64,000 nucleotides of DNA from Linum tenue (taxonomy: Eukaryota > Streptophyta > Magnoliopsida > Malpighiales > Linaceae), in assembly GCA_946122785.1 (NCBI GenBank), contig CAMGYJ010000007.1, positions 42,619,587-42,683,586 on the forward strand, read 5' to 3'. The notes under the pieces are model-generated. The model searched no databases. It was given only the letters and a program-made list of their open reading frames with translations, and was not told the origin of the DNA. A program made the translations under genes and the position numbers. This document shows positions 25,740 to 38,666 of the stretch, one piece after another. Within the stretch, counting starts at the first letter, position 1, and each line of letters opens with the position of its first letter.

Positions 25740-27579
25740 AGAAGAAGAAGGGCGAAATCGAATTTCTCTCCTTCCTCTGAATTTTTTTCTATTTTGCCCC
25801 TCGGGCGGCGGTTTTGGTGTTTTTCCCCCGCGACAATCAGAGAAAGTGGTGTATCGGTAAAATCAAAGGATCGTCCATGGCGGACGTCGACGTTGTCGTC
25901 ATCGCCGGAGGGAATCCAGAGGTTTGCGGGAGCGGGGGGAAATTGGGAAATCGGAGGGAGGGTAGGAAGAAAGTAAAAAAAAATAAGAGGGGGAAAATGG
26001 AGATAATGATGATAATGAATTAATGATAATGATGGGATTAGATCGAAGAAGACGGGTTTCTTGATTGGGATTTACACTAATAACAGAAGGGGGAAAAACT
26101 GAATCCGCGAAATAGGCGGGCGGGGGACTGAAATTCTTCGTTCTTGTTCATCGGCTCGTTATTTATTTTTAAAATTATATATATTTTGGGAGGTTAATCG
26201 TTTTTTGTTTTGGACTGTTTTTAACTTTGTTTTCTCGATTTATTTATTAAGCTGAATTTTTTTCTTTCTGTTTTTGTATGGAATATTACGCGGAATTTCG
26301 AGTTCTGGTGTTGTGCAGACAACTGTTCAGTTTTAGGGGAGGGGGGAAAGTTTCATTTTGGTACTCAGGGTAGGCGGCAGCCTGTGAAATTTTCCGTTTG
26401 GACCATAGCTTGTGAAACCTTTATCGTATCGAGGGTTCAACATTAAAGTACCAACATTGGAGGCTAAACCGGAGGCGGTAATAATGGTTGTACTACGACT
26501 AATTCATGATTTTGTCATAAAATATCCGATCATTACATAAGATAACTGGAAGCTTTGTTTTTGGTTTCTTGCAACTTGGTCCCCGGACGACGATTGGAAA
26601 GGGCTATAGATTTGGAAGATTTGGGTTGGATAACGACTATTATCACTCTGTTATGCAAATCCCAAGTTGTGGGTCAGCGAAAAACTCCGCGTAAGATTAA
26701 CTACTACTTAATGAATTTGATGTTGGAGTTTGTTATCAAATGTCCAATGTAGAGTGATTTTGAGTCAATCTTTGTGCGGTAAAGATTTCATCTCTTACGA
26801 TTGGAGGATGTCAAACGATGTACACACATAAACATCAATGAGCGTCATGTCAGTAATTAACGAGAAAGAGGTGAAATTTTTGTATGCTAAGTTTTCATAA
26901 ATACCAAAATTGGCCAACGGTTAATTACAGCTAGTTGAAAAGGACATTTGATTGCTATGATTGGATATATCTAGAAGGTGTAACATTGAACCTGTTCTAC
27001 TTATCTTTTCTTATAAATGAAAGATAAATAGATGATAGGCAACGCATAATTAACAGCAATAATATAATGATTAACCAAATCCAGGTACATATGGAATGAT
27101 TGGTTATTTTTATCATTTTTGGTACTATCTTTATCACTAAACACCACAAATAGAGTAGTACTAAGCTTGATGTGTCACATGTTCACCAAATTATATAATT
27201 AATGTCTTCAAACCATCATTTCATTACTAAAAGATCCTCCCAACTCGAACCCAATGTTATCCTAGATACGATAAGTCGATATGCCCGATAGACTGATTTG
27301 AAATCTATACGATTAAGAGGCCCGATCGACGACCGAGTAGAAGTCCTGGGACTAAATAGTGAGAACGCAAAAGTATAGGGGGCTTTCATCTGAACTCCTT
27401 GCCCAACAACCTATCTGTGGTCTCTGCCAGGAAGGGGACTGGTCCTCCAGAAGCTTTTTGACCAGCCGAAGAAACAAACAGAAACTAGTTGGCAGTTAAT
27501 TTAAAGAATTAATTGACGTTCAAGGAAACAAACGCTGAATTAATAAGTAATTAACAAATAACAACTGTGGGATTAGTTA
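25740..27579. other. promoter side of the CCCCPC gene and AT-rich spacer
   Basis: From 25740 to about 26100 is probable 5' UTR and promoter of the leftward gene. The remainder is AT-rich with no recognised gene or repeat. Confidence 0.5.
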
Positions 27580-27587
27580 ATTAGTTT

Positions 27588-28151
27588 TAGGGATGGCAAT
27601 GGGTCGGGTCGGGTCGGGCGCGGATAGTGCATATCCGTCACCCTACCCATAGTAGTTCGGATTTTATCCATACCCATACCCACATGTGAAACGGGTAGAA
27701 AATCAAAACCATGCCCATACCCATACCCATTCGGGTTTCGGGTATCCACGGTTATCAATGGATAATAATTTCTCTTCATAACTCCAACCAATATGTTAAC
27801 ATTCACACGAATTCTCACATTACGTAAAAGGAAAAGTACGACAATAATTCTCTAGAATGAAGAAAATTAATTAAAAATACACAATTTCATGAAAATATTA
27901 TATTTATATGCTAAATATAAAATATGTTAGAGAAAAATAATGATTATTTATAGACAAAATACATAAGCATGTGTATAATCGGGCGGGTTTGGGTTGGATA
28001 GTGAGAAACCCATGTCCACCCATTACCCGCAATATTCGGGTTCGGATTTTACCCGTACCCACCAAATGTCCTTTCGATTCGGGTTTTACACTACCCGAGT
28101 AGGCCGGATTCGAGCGGATATCCACGGTTACGGATATTTTTGCCATCCCTA
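27588..28151. mobile_element. non-autonomous hAT element, 564 bp
   Basis: Exact 8-bp duplication ATTAGTTT at 27580-27587 and 28152-28159. Ends TAGGGATGGCAA and TTGCCATCCCTA are perfect complements over 12 bases. Subterminal CGGGTCGGG and ATACCCATACCCAT arrays surround an AT-rich core. No transposase. Confidence 0.94.
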
Positions 28152-28159
28152 ATTAGTTT

Positions 28160-28908
28160 AAAGAGATTACATGCGCACTCAACTCAAGCGGAGACTAAAT
28201 ACGTCCCTTTCTGCGCACACTAATAAATTCTGGATTTACAATTCCAGGTTAAGACAAACGTACAAGGATTTCATTCATCAAGTGGGAAGGGGGGAAATGG
28301 TGGAAAAAATTAAAAAAGAGGACGTAGTGGTTTCAAATGTCATGGATTGTTGAGAAATCTTTGAAGCTGATTTGGGAGGTTAGATTAAGGAAGGCAATTC
28401 TATAGGTGGACTCTAGTTGATTCAACGATATCGATGGCTCAAATTCAGGTTACATATATTTCAGCGTTGTCCGTTCAGTTGGGGTGTTCGTTTTATTTAT
28501 GTCTTCCGTAATGATAATTTACATGAGATTTTCGTATCCGTCAAGAATATCAGGAGTTTTTTTTTAATATTTTCACCTTTTTTTTCTTCTGATCAACATA
28601 TGGTCCACTTTGGGCCTAATCTACACGGTTTTGTTTTCAGTTAAAGTTGTATTATTATTTTTTTATGACCCATAGAAGTCTCCCTTTGTCAATGTGCGGT
28701 TTGCATAAAGTGTTACAACTTACATTACACTCTCTTTGGAACTCAATGTATTCGTTGAGATTTGTCTCATCATCATTCAAAAACGACATAGAGAAGCAAC
28801 GATATCACTTGTAACATGCTAAACCTTTTCCAAACCAAAATATTGACGGTTTTAGGTCTTGCCTCGCACAATTCGGATTTTTAATAGAAACTCTGGTTAA
28901 GATATATA
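28160..28908. other. AT-rich spacer
   Basis: No gene or repeat that I can support between two transposons. Confidence 0.5.
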
Positions 28909-28918
28909 TAAACTTTTG

Positions 28919-29632
28919 GGGTAATTAGCATAAATGGTAACAAACCTTTGCACTTAGTACAAAATGGTCATAAACCTTTAATTTGTAACAATACGGTAAC
29001 AAAACTTTGAAATTGTATAAAATGGTCACCGCTATTTAATTTATGACCGTTTTGTTTTGAGTGCAAAGGTTTGTTACCGAATCGTTACAAATTAAATGTT
29101 TGTCATGTTTTGAGGTCGGGTAGTTTGTTCGTTAAGTATATGACACTAACCACTTGAATGACATATAAGATGCCAGGTCATGTGTTCATCGACATGTTTG
29201 CTTTGCCGAATAAGAATGCCCTCAGTTGACCTTTCAATTTCGATACCAAGAAAGTAAGAAAGTAGACATAGTTCTTTCAACTAAAAAGTAGTCTGGAACC
29301 CGTTTGTGAGCCATTGAATTCTCTCATTGTCATCCTAAACAACATAATATCATTCACATACATTAACAAAACCACCATACAACTAGAGTGAATTGTAACG
29401 GTGATTGAGAGTTCAAACTTTTGAACTTGATTTGTACAAAACGGTCACCAAAAGTCTAATTTGCAACGACACGGTAACAAAAGTTTGAACTGGTATGAAA
29501 TGGTCACACTGTTTAATTTGTGACCGTTTTGTTCTAAGTAAAAAAGTTTTGTTATCAAATGGTTACAAATTAAAGATTTGTGACTGTTTTGTACTAAGTG
29601 CAAAGGTTTGTGACCATTTATGCTAATTACCC
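28919..29632. mobile_element. Mutator-like non-autonomous element, 714 bp
   Basis: Exact 10-bp duplication TAAACTTTTG at 28909-28918 and 29633-29642. Inverted ends begin GGGTAATTAGCATAAATGGT on both sides, and similarity continues for about 170-200 bp. Each arm is itself roughly palindromic, with CAAACCTTTGCAC and its complement recurring. The central 29110-29390 segment resembles a copia RT scrap on the minus strand. No transposase frame. Confidence 0.9.
29170..29365 (-). pseudogene. copia reverse-transcriptase scrap inside the Mutator-like element
   Basis: On the minus strand two short stretches fit copia RT in the right order. The first is a degraded Y-V-N-D-I-M-L (cf. Y-V-D-D-I) near 29360-29335. 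The second is F-L-G-I-E-I-E-R-S-T-E-G-I-L near 29262-29215, in another frame. Stops and a frameshift lie between. The assignment rests on two motifs only. Confidence 0.5.
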
Positions 29633-30060
29633 TAAACTTTTGTGGTGGCAATGGGAGAAGATACAGTTCATGGTTCACTTGTTGCCTATCTATAACGTGG
29701 CTCCCACCTCAGACTCAATATGTGATCCTCCGATTGGTGTCCATTAGTATTTAGTAGTGGCCTCAATATTTTGTCTTTCGAGTTCTAAAGTTGATGGTCC
29801 TGGTTTTTCTGTAACAATTTTATGTTAGATGGTTGAGAATATTCGAGATAACAATATATACGAGGCTGCTATTGAAGTTGAACCCTCAGAGTTTCCTTTT
29901 AGCATATTAATTGTGATAATATTGGTTTCAGATTTTTACTTCTTGGATGAGAAAATTTGTTAGCAATAACTAATAAGAGTATAATCAAGGTGTTTGCTTT
30001 ATTTTTAATAACATAAATTTGTCAAGACCTTATATAATCGACACAACTTATCGCGACTCA

Positions 30061-30582
30061 CAGTAGTGTAGCCAGGATTTTCTATAAGAGGTACCAATTT
30101 TTTTTAATATTTTATATGAGAAATTATTAATTTTTGCAATGACACACAACATTTTTCAACTCTAATAAAACTTGCAAATTATATATTCTTCATCTAAACT
30201 ATCAAAGACCTTATTGTCAATATATCCTATCGACTAGTGCTTCATAATTTTGTTAATCATTCCAATTCATGGCGGGGTTACGGTAAAGACTCTCTAGTAC
30301 TCATGGATAGCCGATGAAAGTCGGTTGAATGGAAAGGTAAAGTCGAGCAACTTAGCGACCATGTTTGAGAGGAAAAGTTTTGATTGGAATTGAAAAGGGA
30401 AACATAGTTAAATACTACCACATTAAGTTCACCTAATGATATTGTGACGATAAGAATGTGATTCCATGTACAAGGTTTCATTATAATTTATAAACAATCA
30501 TCTAATATACTCTTTGAACTTTGTTCTCCCAAGGCAAGGGTGTGCCAAGGCACCCCCTCCTAACAAACTGCCTCCGCCCCTG
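30061..30582. mobile_element. non-autonomous hAT element, 522 bp
   Basis: Exact 8-bp duplication GCGACTCA at 30053-30060 and 30583-30590. The left end CAGTAGTGTAGCCAGG and the right end (reverse complement CAGGGGCGGAGGCAG) are imperfect inverted repeats of the common plant CAGTGGCGGAGCCAGG type. No coding sequence inside. Confidence 0.88.
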
Positions 30583-30590
30583 GCGACTCA

Positions 30591-31783
30591 CATGACTCAC
30601 AATAAACAACGTATTTATAAATCGAGATCTGAATTCACACCTTGGTTATGCTTTTACTATGAGAAAATTCTTATCACCAATCTTGGTTGAACGTAGAAGA
30701 TTCAACCAGTCACATGTCAGTTTCGTATTAGTGAGTTCATCTCTATTTTTTGTATTTTAATTCTTGATTTATTTATTATTTAGCATAACTAAGAACATTA
30801 AATATTAAGGAAAAATTGAAGGTGAGTCACTAATAACAAACAAACTGATATGTAGATGGTTGGAACTAAGAATTTTTCCTTTAGTATGGTCCTAACCAAA
30901 CCAAGAAGATCGAAATTCACATCAGTCTGGTAGAATTACTTAACATAGATCTCTATGATTGGATTACGTACCTTAAACAGACAAACTACTCAAGCTAAGT
31001 AGCCGTGGCATACGTGAAGTCCTATTATTGTTAGACCTGCTAATTTGACCTTTGTATTTGTAATTTGACCTTCAAAGGTCGTGTATATTATTATACTTCG
31101 TATAAAATAGCTATTAAAAGAAAAAGTGATGGTGATGGCCACAACAACTACTTAAATCCACAAGATTCCAACCACGTTACCCTAAAAAGAGACCTGCACG
31201 GCTGCACTTTGAGACACTTACATCAGTCTTCACCATTAGACCGGGTGAGAATATCACCATGAATAGCTATGGTTCATTATCTCAAATATAAGAACATATG
31301 CTGAAATCCAAGCCACGGAACCCACAAGTAGCAGTACTACTGCAGTAGGAGATAAAGACATACTGAATAACCTTGCCTGGGATTCCCACATTCTACTATC
31401 GAGCATCCAACATGTCGACAAAACTTGCACGAGATGGAAAGAAAAAACAACTACATAGAGACACGAGTTCATCCGTTCAAACAATTCATTACCTAATACG
31501 TTATTTTCATGCAACAACAAATTCTTGGTATGCGGCCTAACCATACCATTATCTTCCCCCAAATAAGTATAACAAGCCTAACCAAACTCTCCATCCCTAA
31601 TTCTCATTTCCCCTTATTCCATTGATGGGGTCTCGCTTTTTCAAACTCTTCCCAGGAACACAAGATCTCTTTCAATAGACAACGGGCCTTGCCACATCAT
31701 TATGCCAACTCAGCTTGCGTTGACTCGAACAACCAATAATCTCGGATAAGTTGGGGAGTCCGGTGAATCGGGATCGGGGAACT
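30591..31783. other. spacer and 3' flank of OEP61
   Basis: The part next to 31784 is probably OEP61 3' UTR. The rest is AT-rich without recognised genes. Confidence 0.5.
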
Positions 31784-34700
31784 TTACCTTCCGATGAAGC
31801 CAAGCCACTTAAGGAGGATTGCCAAGAGAAGCATGCATATAGCCATGATCAGACCTGGTTTGCCAAGTAACCAGTTCTTCGCTTTCTTTGCACCTGCAGC
31901 TCCTCTTTGAAGCCTATCCATCCATCTCATCTGTCATAACAATTTCCATCAGGAACACCAAACTAAACCGATTTTTTTTTTAAAGGAGCACAAATAAGAG
32001 CCAGAAAGGTATGCACCATTTTGTCCAAGTCTTCTGGGGATAGAGATGACATGGCTTGCTGAGCTTTTGCTGCATCTTCTGGAGAAAGCTGCACTCCAAA
32101 CTGCTTACTCATGTTGGCAATCATATCCGGACTCATGTTTTGCATCATTGAGGTGAACATCTGGGAGTAAAGAAAATAGCACATTTTAGGATTCGACAGA
32201 CTGAGAAAATAAAAGTTCAGGACTTAATACATAAACTAGCAACGTGGAATTCGTTTGGTCAACAAATATGCAGTTTGCTCTCAGCAGTTTCCCATGAGAA
32301 GCTGGGGATTTCCTTTACATACAAAATCCACCTCTTTCTTTATTTCTTTCTACGGGTGTAGTAGTTTATCATCATGTTGGACATTAAAAGAACCCAATGT
32401 GATAAACAGAAAGGGGATCAAATAAACATACCTGTCGTGTTGCTGGATCATTCATTTGATTTCTCAACTGTTCTTGCAGGTCACCAGCCGAGCTTGGAGA
32501 ACTTGACTGATCACTCATTGACCTTGAAAAGAGACTGCCAGAGGAACTAGGGTCACCACTACTATTGCCACTTAAAGAACTCATTTCTCGAGGTTCTGTG
32601 AAGTTTGAAACTTTGCTTGAACTAGATGCATGTTGACCAGAGGTTCCTTCTTTTGCAGCAGAGTCCTTTCCTCTAAGAGAGGATGCCATTTCAAACATCT
32701 TTTGAAGATCTTCTGGTGGCATGTTGCTCATCATTTCAGAGGCAGTTTTAATCATGTCTGGGCTCATGTTTGGAGGAAAGGCACCACCTGGTCTGATACT
32801 ATCAACACCATTACTAAATGGATTACCCCGCTGGAAAGAAGATGCCATCTGAAGCATTTTCTGCAGCTCATCGGGAGGCATCTTTCCAATCATATTTGCA
32901 GCAGTCTTGAACATATCTGGGGACATGTCAGTAGCTTTCCCACCACTTATTGAAGCCAAAGTTTCAGGATCAGCACTAGAAATGAAATTCTGGAAAGACC
33001 TGCAAGAGGGGAGAAATGCAATTAAATATTTGGGCAATAGACATGAGTGCCTGAAGTCAAAGAGAGTGTTAGACAGAAATGGATCATTTCTAAACATCAT
33101 CAAAGCATGGATTAAAACAACATCTTAGAGCTGATTTCCATCAAAGTTAGATTGAACTGTAGAGAATCATAGTATTTCATGCCCCAACTACAGAAAAGGG
33201 ATCTGTTCTCGAGTTATTTCACAGTTTCACTTACATCCCTCAATTCAAACAGCTAAATTCTCTCAGCTTTTTATGCATAGGAGAGGAAATCTCTCGTTCT
33301 TCTCAGGAAAAAAAATGATGAGTTTTCCTTTTCATTTAAGTTGAAGTAAAACTAACAGATGCTCTTCATTGAAAAGATAAAAAGAGTTAAGCTGTACTCG
33401 GGAAATGTACGACAGGGAAATAGCATTGCACGTACAGCAGTTCCTAGGGGCCCTAGAACAAACCTTACTGCTTCCGGGTTATCTTTTAAGGCATGCAAAG
33501 AATCTGAACTGGTCATTGAACCCCCAGTGTTTGGAACATCCCTACTATGCTGTTGAGGAATTTCACAATTCGCGGAAGATGAATCTTCAGTTATCTCTTC
33601 AATTACAACTCCTGCTCCAACATAAGATTATTGTTACTAAAAACCTTTGAAATGAAGCACGGAAAGAGAGCAAGGGACATAGGAGATGAAGAATAATGTA
33701 CCCTTTGGTGCACTGTAACCCTGTTCACCGAAACTTTCCTCAGCATCCCTGTACAGAAACTTGCAGGAATTAGTCAAAGACACCACGATGAAGTCGGGAT
33801 GTTCAACAAAATTTGAACAGTAAAAAAGATGAATAACCAGATTGACAAGACAAAGCCCATATTCAGCGACAACAGGTTTGGATGCCAAACAAGTATGTGC
33901 AATGACAAGGTACAAGTCAATATAGAACACTAATCAGTTACATATTAGCTAACGAGAGCCCCAAGGCGTCAATACCTTAAGACAGCCGTGATAGTTTCAT
34001 CATCAGGTGAAATTTCATGTGCTTTTGCCAGATCAGAGACAGCATCCTAAATCACGAATAAGTTCGACAAGCTAGATTAGAATACGTTAAACAAAACCGA
34101 TATCCAGAAAATCTCAATAATAAGCTGGAAACTTTTGGATATAGACTTACTCGCAATTGTCCAAGTTCTTTGTAGGCTTGACCTCTCCGATAAAGAGCCT
34201 TGACATTCTTACCATCATATGCCAACACCTAAAATAGACATAAAGATGATGGTTTTAATAAAAAGGAACTGCAAATGAGCAAATCATAACTATATGTATA
34301 GAGTAAAGAAACAAAACCAGTAATTCCTGGCTATCAGGAAACTGTAGAAAAAACTTGTTTTCATGACAAACCATTAAGGAATGAACCAAAAAGACTGTCT
34401 TCTAATATTCTCTTCCCAACTATCATACAAACATGGTCCTACTTTTAAGTTTAGTTAGTTATGCCTCTTCCTATCTTCAAATGAATTACAGTGACATGGA
34501 AAACGAACTAAACAGAAAACAGTAACTGCTCACTACCATAATATATCCATACCTCTGTTCCTTCCTTAATGCACTCATCAAACTGTTTTGTCTTCAGGTA
34601 ACAGGACATCAGGTTGAGAGAGCACGCCAATAAAAGTGCACTGCCTTTGGAGGCTGGGTTCCCTTTAAGATTCTTCTTTGCCTAAGATACCAACGAGGGA

Positions 34701-35808
34701 AATAGAGTCCCATCAAACCTCTTGGGAAACATTTCACAATCTCTAACAAAATCTATTCTTGCAGCAGCGGGAACAGTGACAGAGAAAACAGAAAAAGGAG
34801 GAAGGGGAGGGTGATACTTACAAGCAAATATTTTTCCGATGCCTCACTGAATTTTCCCTGGTTGTGAAGTTGATTACCCTGCCAAAGTTCCAGTGACAGT
34901 TATAAAACTGTTAAGTAGATGCACTCTGTAGTTTGTACATATCTAAGTGTGTTTGACTTTCTAAGAAAAAGACTTCCACAAACAATCAGAGGGCAAAGAT
35001 GTACAAGAACAAAGGGAAATTATCCATCTTTAAGAGGGCCTCTCACCTGTTTCTTCAACATTTCAGCTGCATTCATTTCATATGTGGCCTGGGAATCAAG
35101 TCGGGCACGCATAGTTGCTATCTCTTCAGGCGATGCAGTAGCAATCTTCTCACCAATCTCAGCCATCTCATCAGGACGAGTATGCTTCAATTGCTCTGCC
35201 GCCTGCCTCAAGTCTTCTGGTCTCATGTTCTTCATGCTTTCAGATGCCATTTTCATCAAATCTGGATTCGACATCATCTGCAAAGCAAAGAGCAAGTCAA
35301 CCAATCGATACTGAAAAAAGCATCAATCAAACTTGCAACCAGTAAGTTATCACTACAACCAGTACACATGCAAGTCTCGAACCATTCATCCCACCGATAA
35401 TCAATACCCAAGATCACATGTAATAGGTCCAATTACCAACATAATTCACTCAATGCATGTGTTAATAGAGTAACAATAATACCAATCAACATGTTCCCCA
35501 AATTTGAAAAGCAGTAAAATTGGCGTCCAGCAAGAGGGTTCATTCATAATCAGAACATTACGCGAAATCAAAATTCACCCATTGGCCATCACCATTAGAC
35601 AGAGAAAGATACAGAACTGAAAACACGGCTCAATGAACAGCTTCCAAAATCGAACAATTCGCAGCATTAGTAAAGAGGGGAGAATGAATTGAAGGGTGGG
35701 AAGACGGAGAACCTGCTGCTGGATCTTGGCCAACTCGGTGGGCGACATCCGACTCATCTGCTCTTGAGCGAGCTTGATCAGCTCAGGATCCATCATTCCG
35801 TTGAACAT
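31784..35808 (-). CDS. OEP61: outer envelope protein 61 (TPR chaperone receptor)
   Basis: A tail-anchored TPR protein that binds Hsp70-type chaperones and has been placed at the chloroplast outer envelope and ER (recalled). Eleven exons close in phase to 571 residues: 35808-35713, 35277-35047, 34878-34822, 34681-34553, 34228-34151, 34046-33976, 33748-33702, 33611-33464, 32999-32432, 32160-32017, 31930-31784. Exons 3-6 (about residues 110-220) form the TPR region, with ...[20 protein letters not shown] and [14 protein letters not shown]. After it come Met-rich repeats of MSPDMxKTAxxMxxxMPPxxLQKM type, a Ser-rich linker, and one more such repeat. The C-terminal hydrophobic segment (about 549-568, [20 protein letters not shown]) ends five residues from the end, giving a tail anchor. 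All introns are GT-AG. Confidence 0.94.
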
Positions 35809-36420
35809 TCTCTCCTCTCCCCCGCCAAAACAATGACAATCCAAACTCGATTCAAACGAAGATCGCCGGCAACCCCCGCAAACAGATTAATTACAAGAGA
35901 CGATCCCAAGTAGAACGAGAACGGATTACTTATTCCGAAAAGAATTGGAGAAGCACCGCCGGCACAAGAACAAAGGAAACAATTTCGAATTCCGTGGACT
36001 CTTCCTTCTCTCCTCCCAGAAAACGAAGTCCGTGCGAGCAATACAAGAAGAAAAAAATTAGATGGATGAAGCTAGTCGGGTCGTTATCCAGTTTTCCCCT
36101 CGTCGGCGTTTTTCTAGATCGCCAAACAAAGCCTGCGATTGAAAATTCTCGGAACCGGAATCGTCAATCTGGACGGTGACGGTGGAGGAGATGAGTTTTT
36201 CCTTTCTTTTTGTTTTGCTGGGAAAGGAGGAGGAGGAAGCCGGGAAGGTCGAATAAGCGGAGCCTTCTGGAAGGTTTAATTTACTCTTTTGACCCTAATT
36301 TGCTGTTTTGTACGGTGGAAAGTTGACGTGGCATGCACAAGGTGGATTTTGCTTCCGGGGAATCAAACTGACTTGTCGTTTTGCTGTTGAAGTTAGATCA
36401 ACAGTTAGTTGTCAAAGTCT
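35809..36420. other. OEP61 5' leader and promoter
   Basis: Includes the likely 5' UTR (35809 to about 36150). Beyond that is purine-rich, then AT-rich sequence. No separate gene recognised. Confidence 0.5.
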
Positions 36421-36717
36421 ATCTTTGATCCGATTTTTAAAAGTGATTTTCGACTTAAAAAACTAAAACATGACTAAATACTTCTAAAAACTTAACTTTT
36501 AAAAAACTGAAAAGTTTATTTATATAACATAAAAGTATAAGCTCGAAAATAAGGATTTGCAAGTTTACGTGGCCCACAGATTTAGTCTCTTAAAGTAAAT
36601 GGGTCTCACGAATTTGGTTCTTCTACCAAAATTAGGAGCAAACAATAGATTTATGCTAAATTCAAGATGATTATGGATTTTGACCCAAATCCATACCTCA
36701 AATCATGAAGCAAACGA
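36421..36717. repeat. composite of two decayed MITE ends
   Basis: The first 150 bp align by eye with the left end of the MITE at 37820 (shared ATAACATAAAAG and TTTTxGAAAAGxxxT blocks), with many C-to-T and G-to-A changes. The last 45 bp (ATCATGAAGCAAACGA) match the right end of the element at 23780-24693. No target duplication joins them. Confidence 0.6.
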
Positions 36718-37602
36718 TTAGTATAGGTTGTAAGGTTCAACCGATGGTCAGTCCGATTAGTCTGATAGGCAAGAGTTGACCCGACAGTATTAAGTCAGGT
36801 AGGTAAGCAGTTTGTTTGGGGGATGGGTAGTTTGTTAATTGTAATAGAGTTACCATCATACTAATCATGAGTTATATTCGTTGTTCTTTGCAGTTATGAT
36901 TCTACAATTTTAACGAAGACTATACAACGTTATTGGAATGACACTAACCCCTTATGCCCCCATTTCGAATCAAAAGGTCTTCTCAAATCTCTATATATCC
37001 TTTCTTCCCAAAATTTTGAATGAATATTTTTTCAATGTTTCAGTGACTATAAATCTATAACATATGTTCACTTCTTTCTACTATTGCTTGGTAACTTTTC
37101 TTGATGATACCACTGGTCTTCAATCTGAAGGTTCCAAATTCGAATTTCTTAAGTAGTCACTAATTAAAAAACTCTACATATATAACCCATATAAAAAAAT
37201 TTAGACAATTAGCTAGATTTATGATAAAACTTCATCTTCATTTTTTATCTTGTTATGATTAGACTTAGACTATGTTTATCACTTTGAATTTTCTGCAATT
37301 TGTGGACATTTATGAGTGTAATATTGTAAGTCAAATGATGCAACTAATTTATGAATTTACATTATTTAGTTTTGATATTTCTTTCAGCTTACGTTTAGAA
37401 CACTATGAATTATGTGAAATTTTAGAATCTATGTTGTAAATCCACAATTACCCATAATCTACAATCACCAAACCCACTCACACATGCATGCATGCATTTG
37501 TAGACGTGTCATTTTCTCATTCATCCACCACATAGTGGCTAGTTCCAAACCAAGTCAAATCCGCATAAATCACCCACTGCTCAACTAATAAGCAATTACC
37601 AC
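36718..37602. other. AT-rich spacer
   Basis: No gene recognised between the OEP61 promoter side and the nested MITEs. Confidence 0.5.
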
Positions 37603-38486
37603 TAGGAGTAGGCAATGAGTGAGTTGGGTGGATTTTGGTCACAAATTGATCCATTCGCTTATTAATGAGTTAATACAATTCCGACTAGCTATCCACCCAC
37701 ATTTTCTTTGAGTTCTGTTGAGTGGGTGGTGGATGGATGTAGTTGAATTGTGGGTTAACCCGCAAAAACAATTCTCTGACTAGTGATTAGACAAGTTGAC
37801 TAATTTGCATAATGCCTATGTTTGGCCCGGCTTTTAGAAGTGCTTTTCGGTTTCAAAAGCTTAAGCAGGGCCAAACACCTCTAAAAGCTCGGCTTTTGAA
37901 AAGCCGAAAAGCGCTTTTGTATAACATAAAAGCAGAAGCTCCGATTTGGAGCTTCTGCGAAAAGCTGTTTTGAAAATACAAGATTATCCTTACCATATTT
38001 TAGTTTTATTTCAGAAAATATAATTTTCCTTCATTTATATCATTTTAAAAATAAAATAAATTATAAAATCATATTATTTAATATAAAAGAAATCTAACAA
38101 GATCCATTTTGACTACTTTTTATTGTTTCGAATTTTTATTTATATTTTATATTATAAGTCCTTTATAGTCATTTTACACAACCGCTCATATTAAAAAGCA
38201 CTTCTAATAGTTTTACAGCCAAACACTAAACTGCTTTTTTTGAAAAGTACTTATCTAAAAGCTCCAGCCAGAAGCTGCTTCTGCAAAAGCTACAGCAGGG
38301 CCAAACTAAGCTAATAAGTCATTTGGATGACTTGTAACCCACCCACCACACACCCGAATAAGTGTGGGTAGAAAATTTCTTATCCACAATTCACCAACAT
38401 CAATCAACCACTCACCACGATTTGAATTATTTGTTGGTGAATCGACGTCAAATTGCGGATTATCATGCCCAGTTTTGCCCACCCTA
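37603..38486. mobile_element. degraded hAT-type element interrupted by a MITE
   Basis: The left end TAGGAGTAGGCAATGAGTG and following GTTGGGTGGATTTTGG align with the intact element at 48625 (TAGGGGTGGGCATTGGGTG). The right end TTGCCCACCCTA complements it. Flanks share only TTAC in the 8-bp window, so the duplication has decayed. Without the inserted MITE the element is about 400 bp. Confidence 0.65.
37820..38306. mobile_element. MITE nested in the hAT-type element, 487 bp
   Basis: Ends GTTTGGCCCGGC and the reverse complement of the right end GTTTGGCCCTGC form the inverted repeat. AAAAGC/GCTTTT-rich arms continue inward for about 150 bp, around a very AT-rich core. A short duplication (TA or CTA) is possible, so PIF/Harbinger-like origin is suspected but not proven. 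Confidence 0.7.
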
Positions 38487-38666
38487 CTTACTTAGCCCAG
38501 TGACCCGTAACTTGTTTGAGTGATGGGCCGCTAAATCGGAACCTTTGCCAGCCCGCCGTTGGCTGACACTATTCCATAGCAGTTGGTTAGTTAGACAGAA
38601 CTCGGAAGAAATACTTCGTCGCAGCGAACCGCCACACCTCTTTGCTTTACCACGCAGCAAAAAAAA

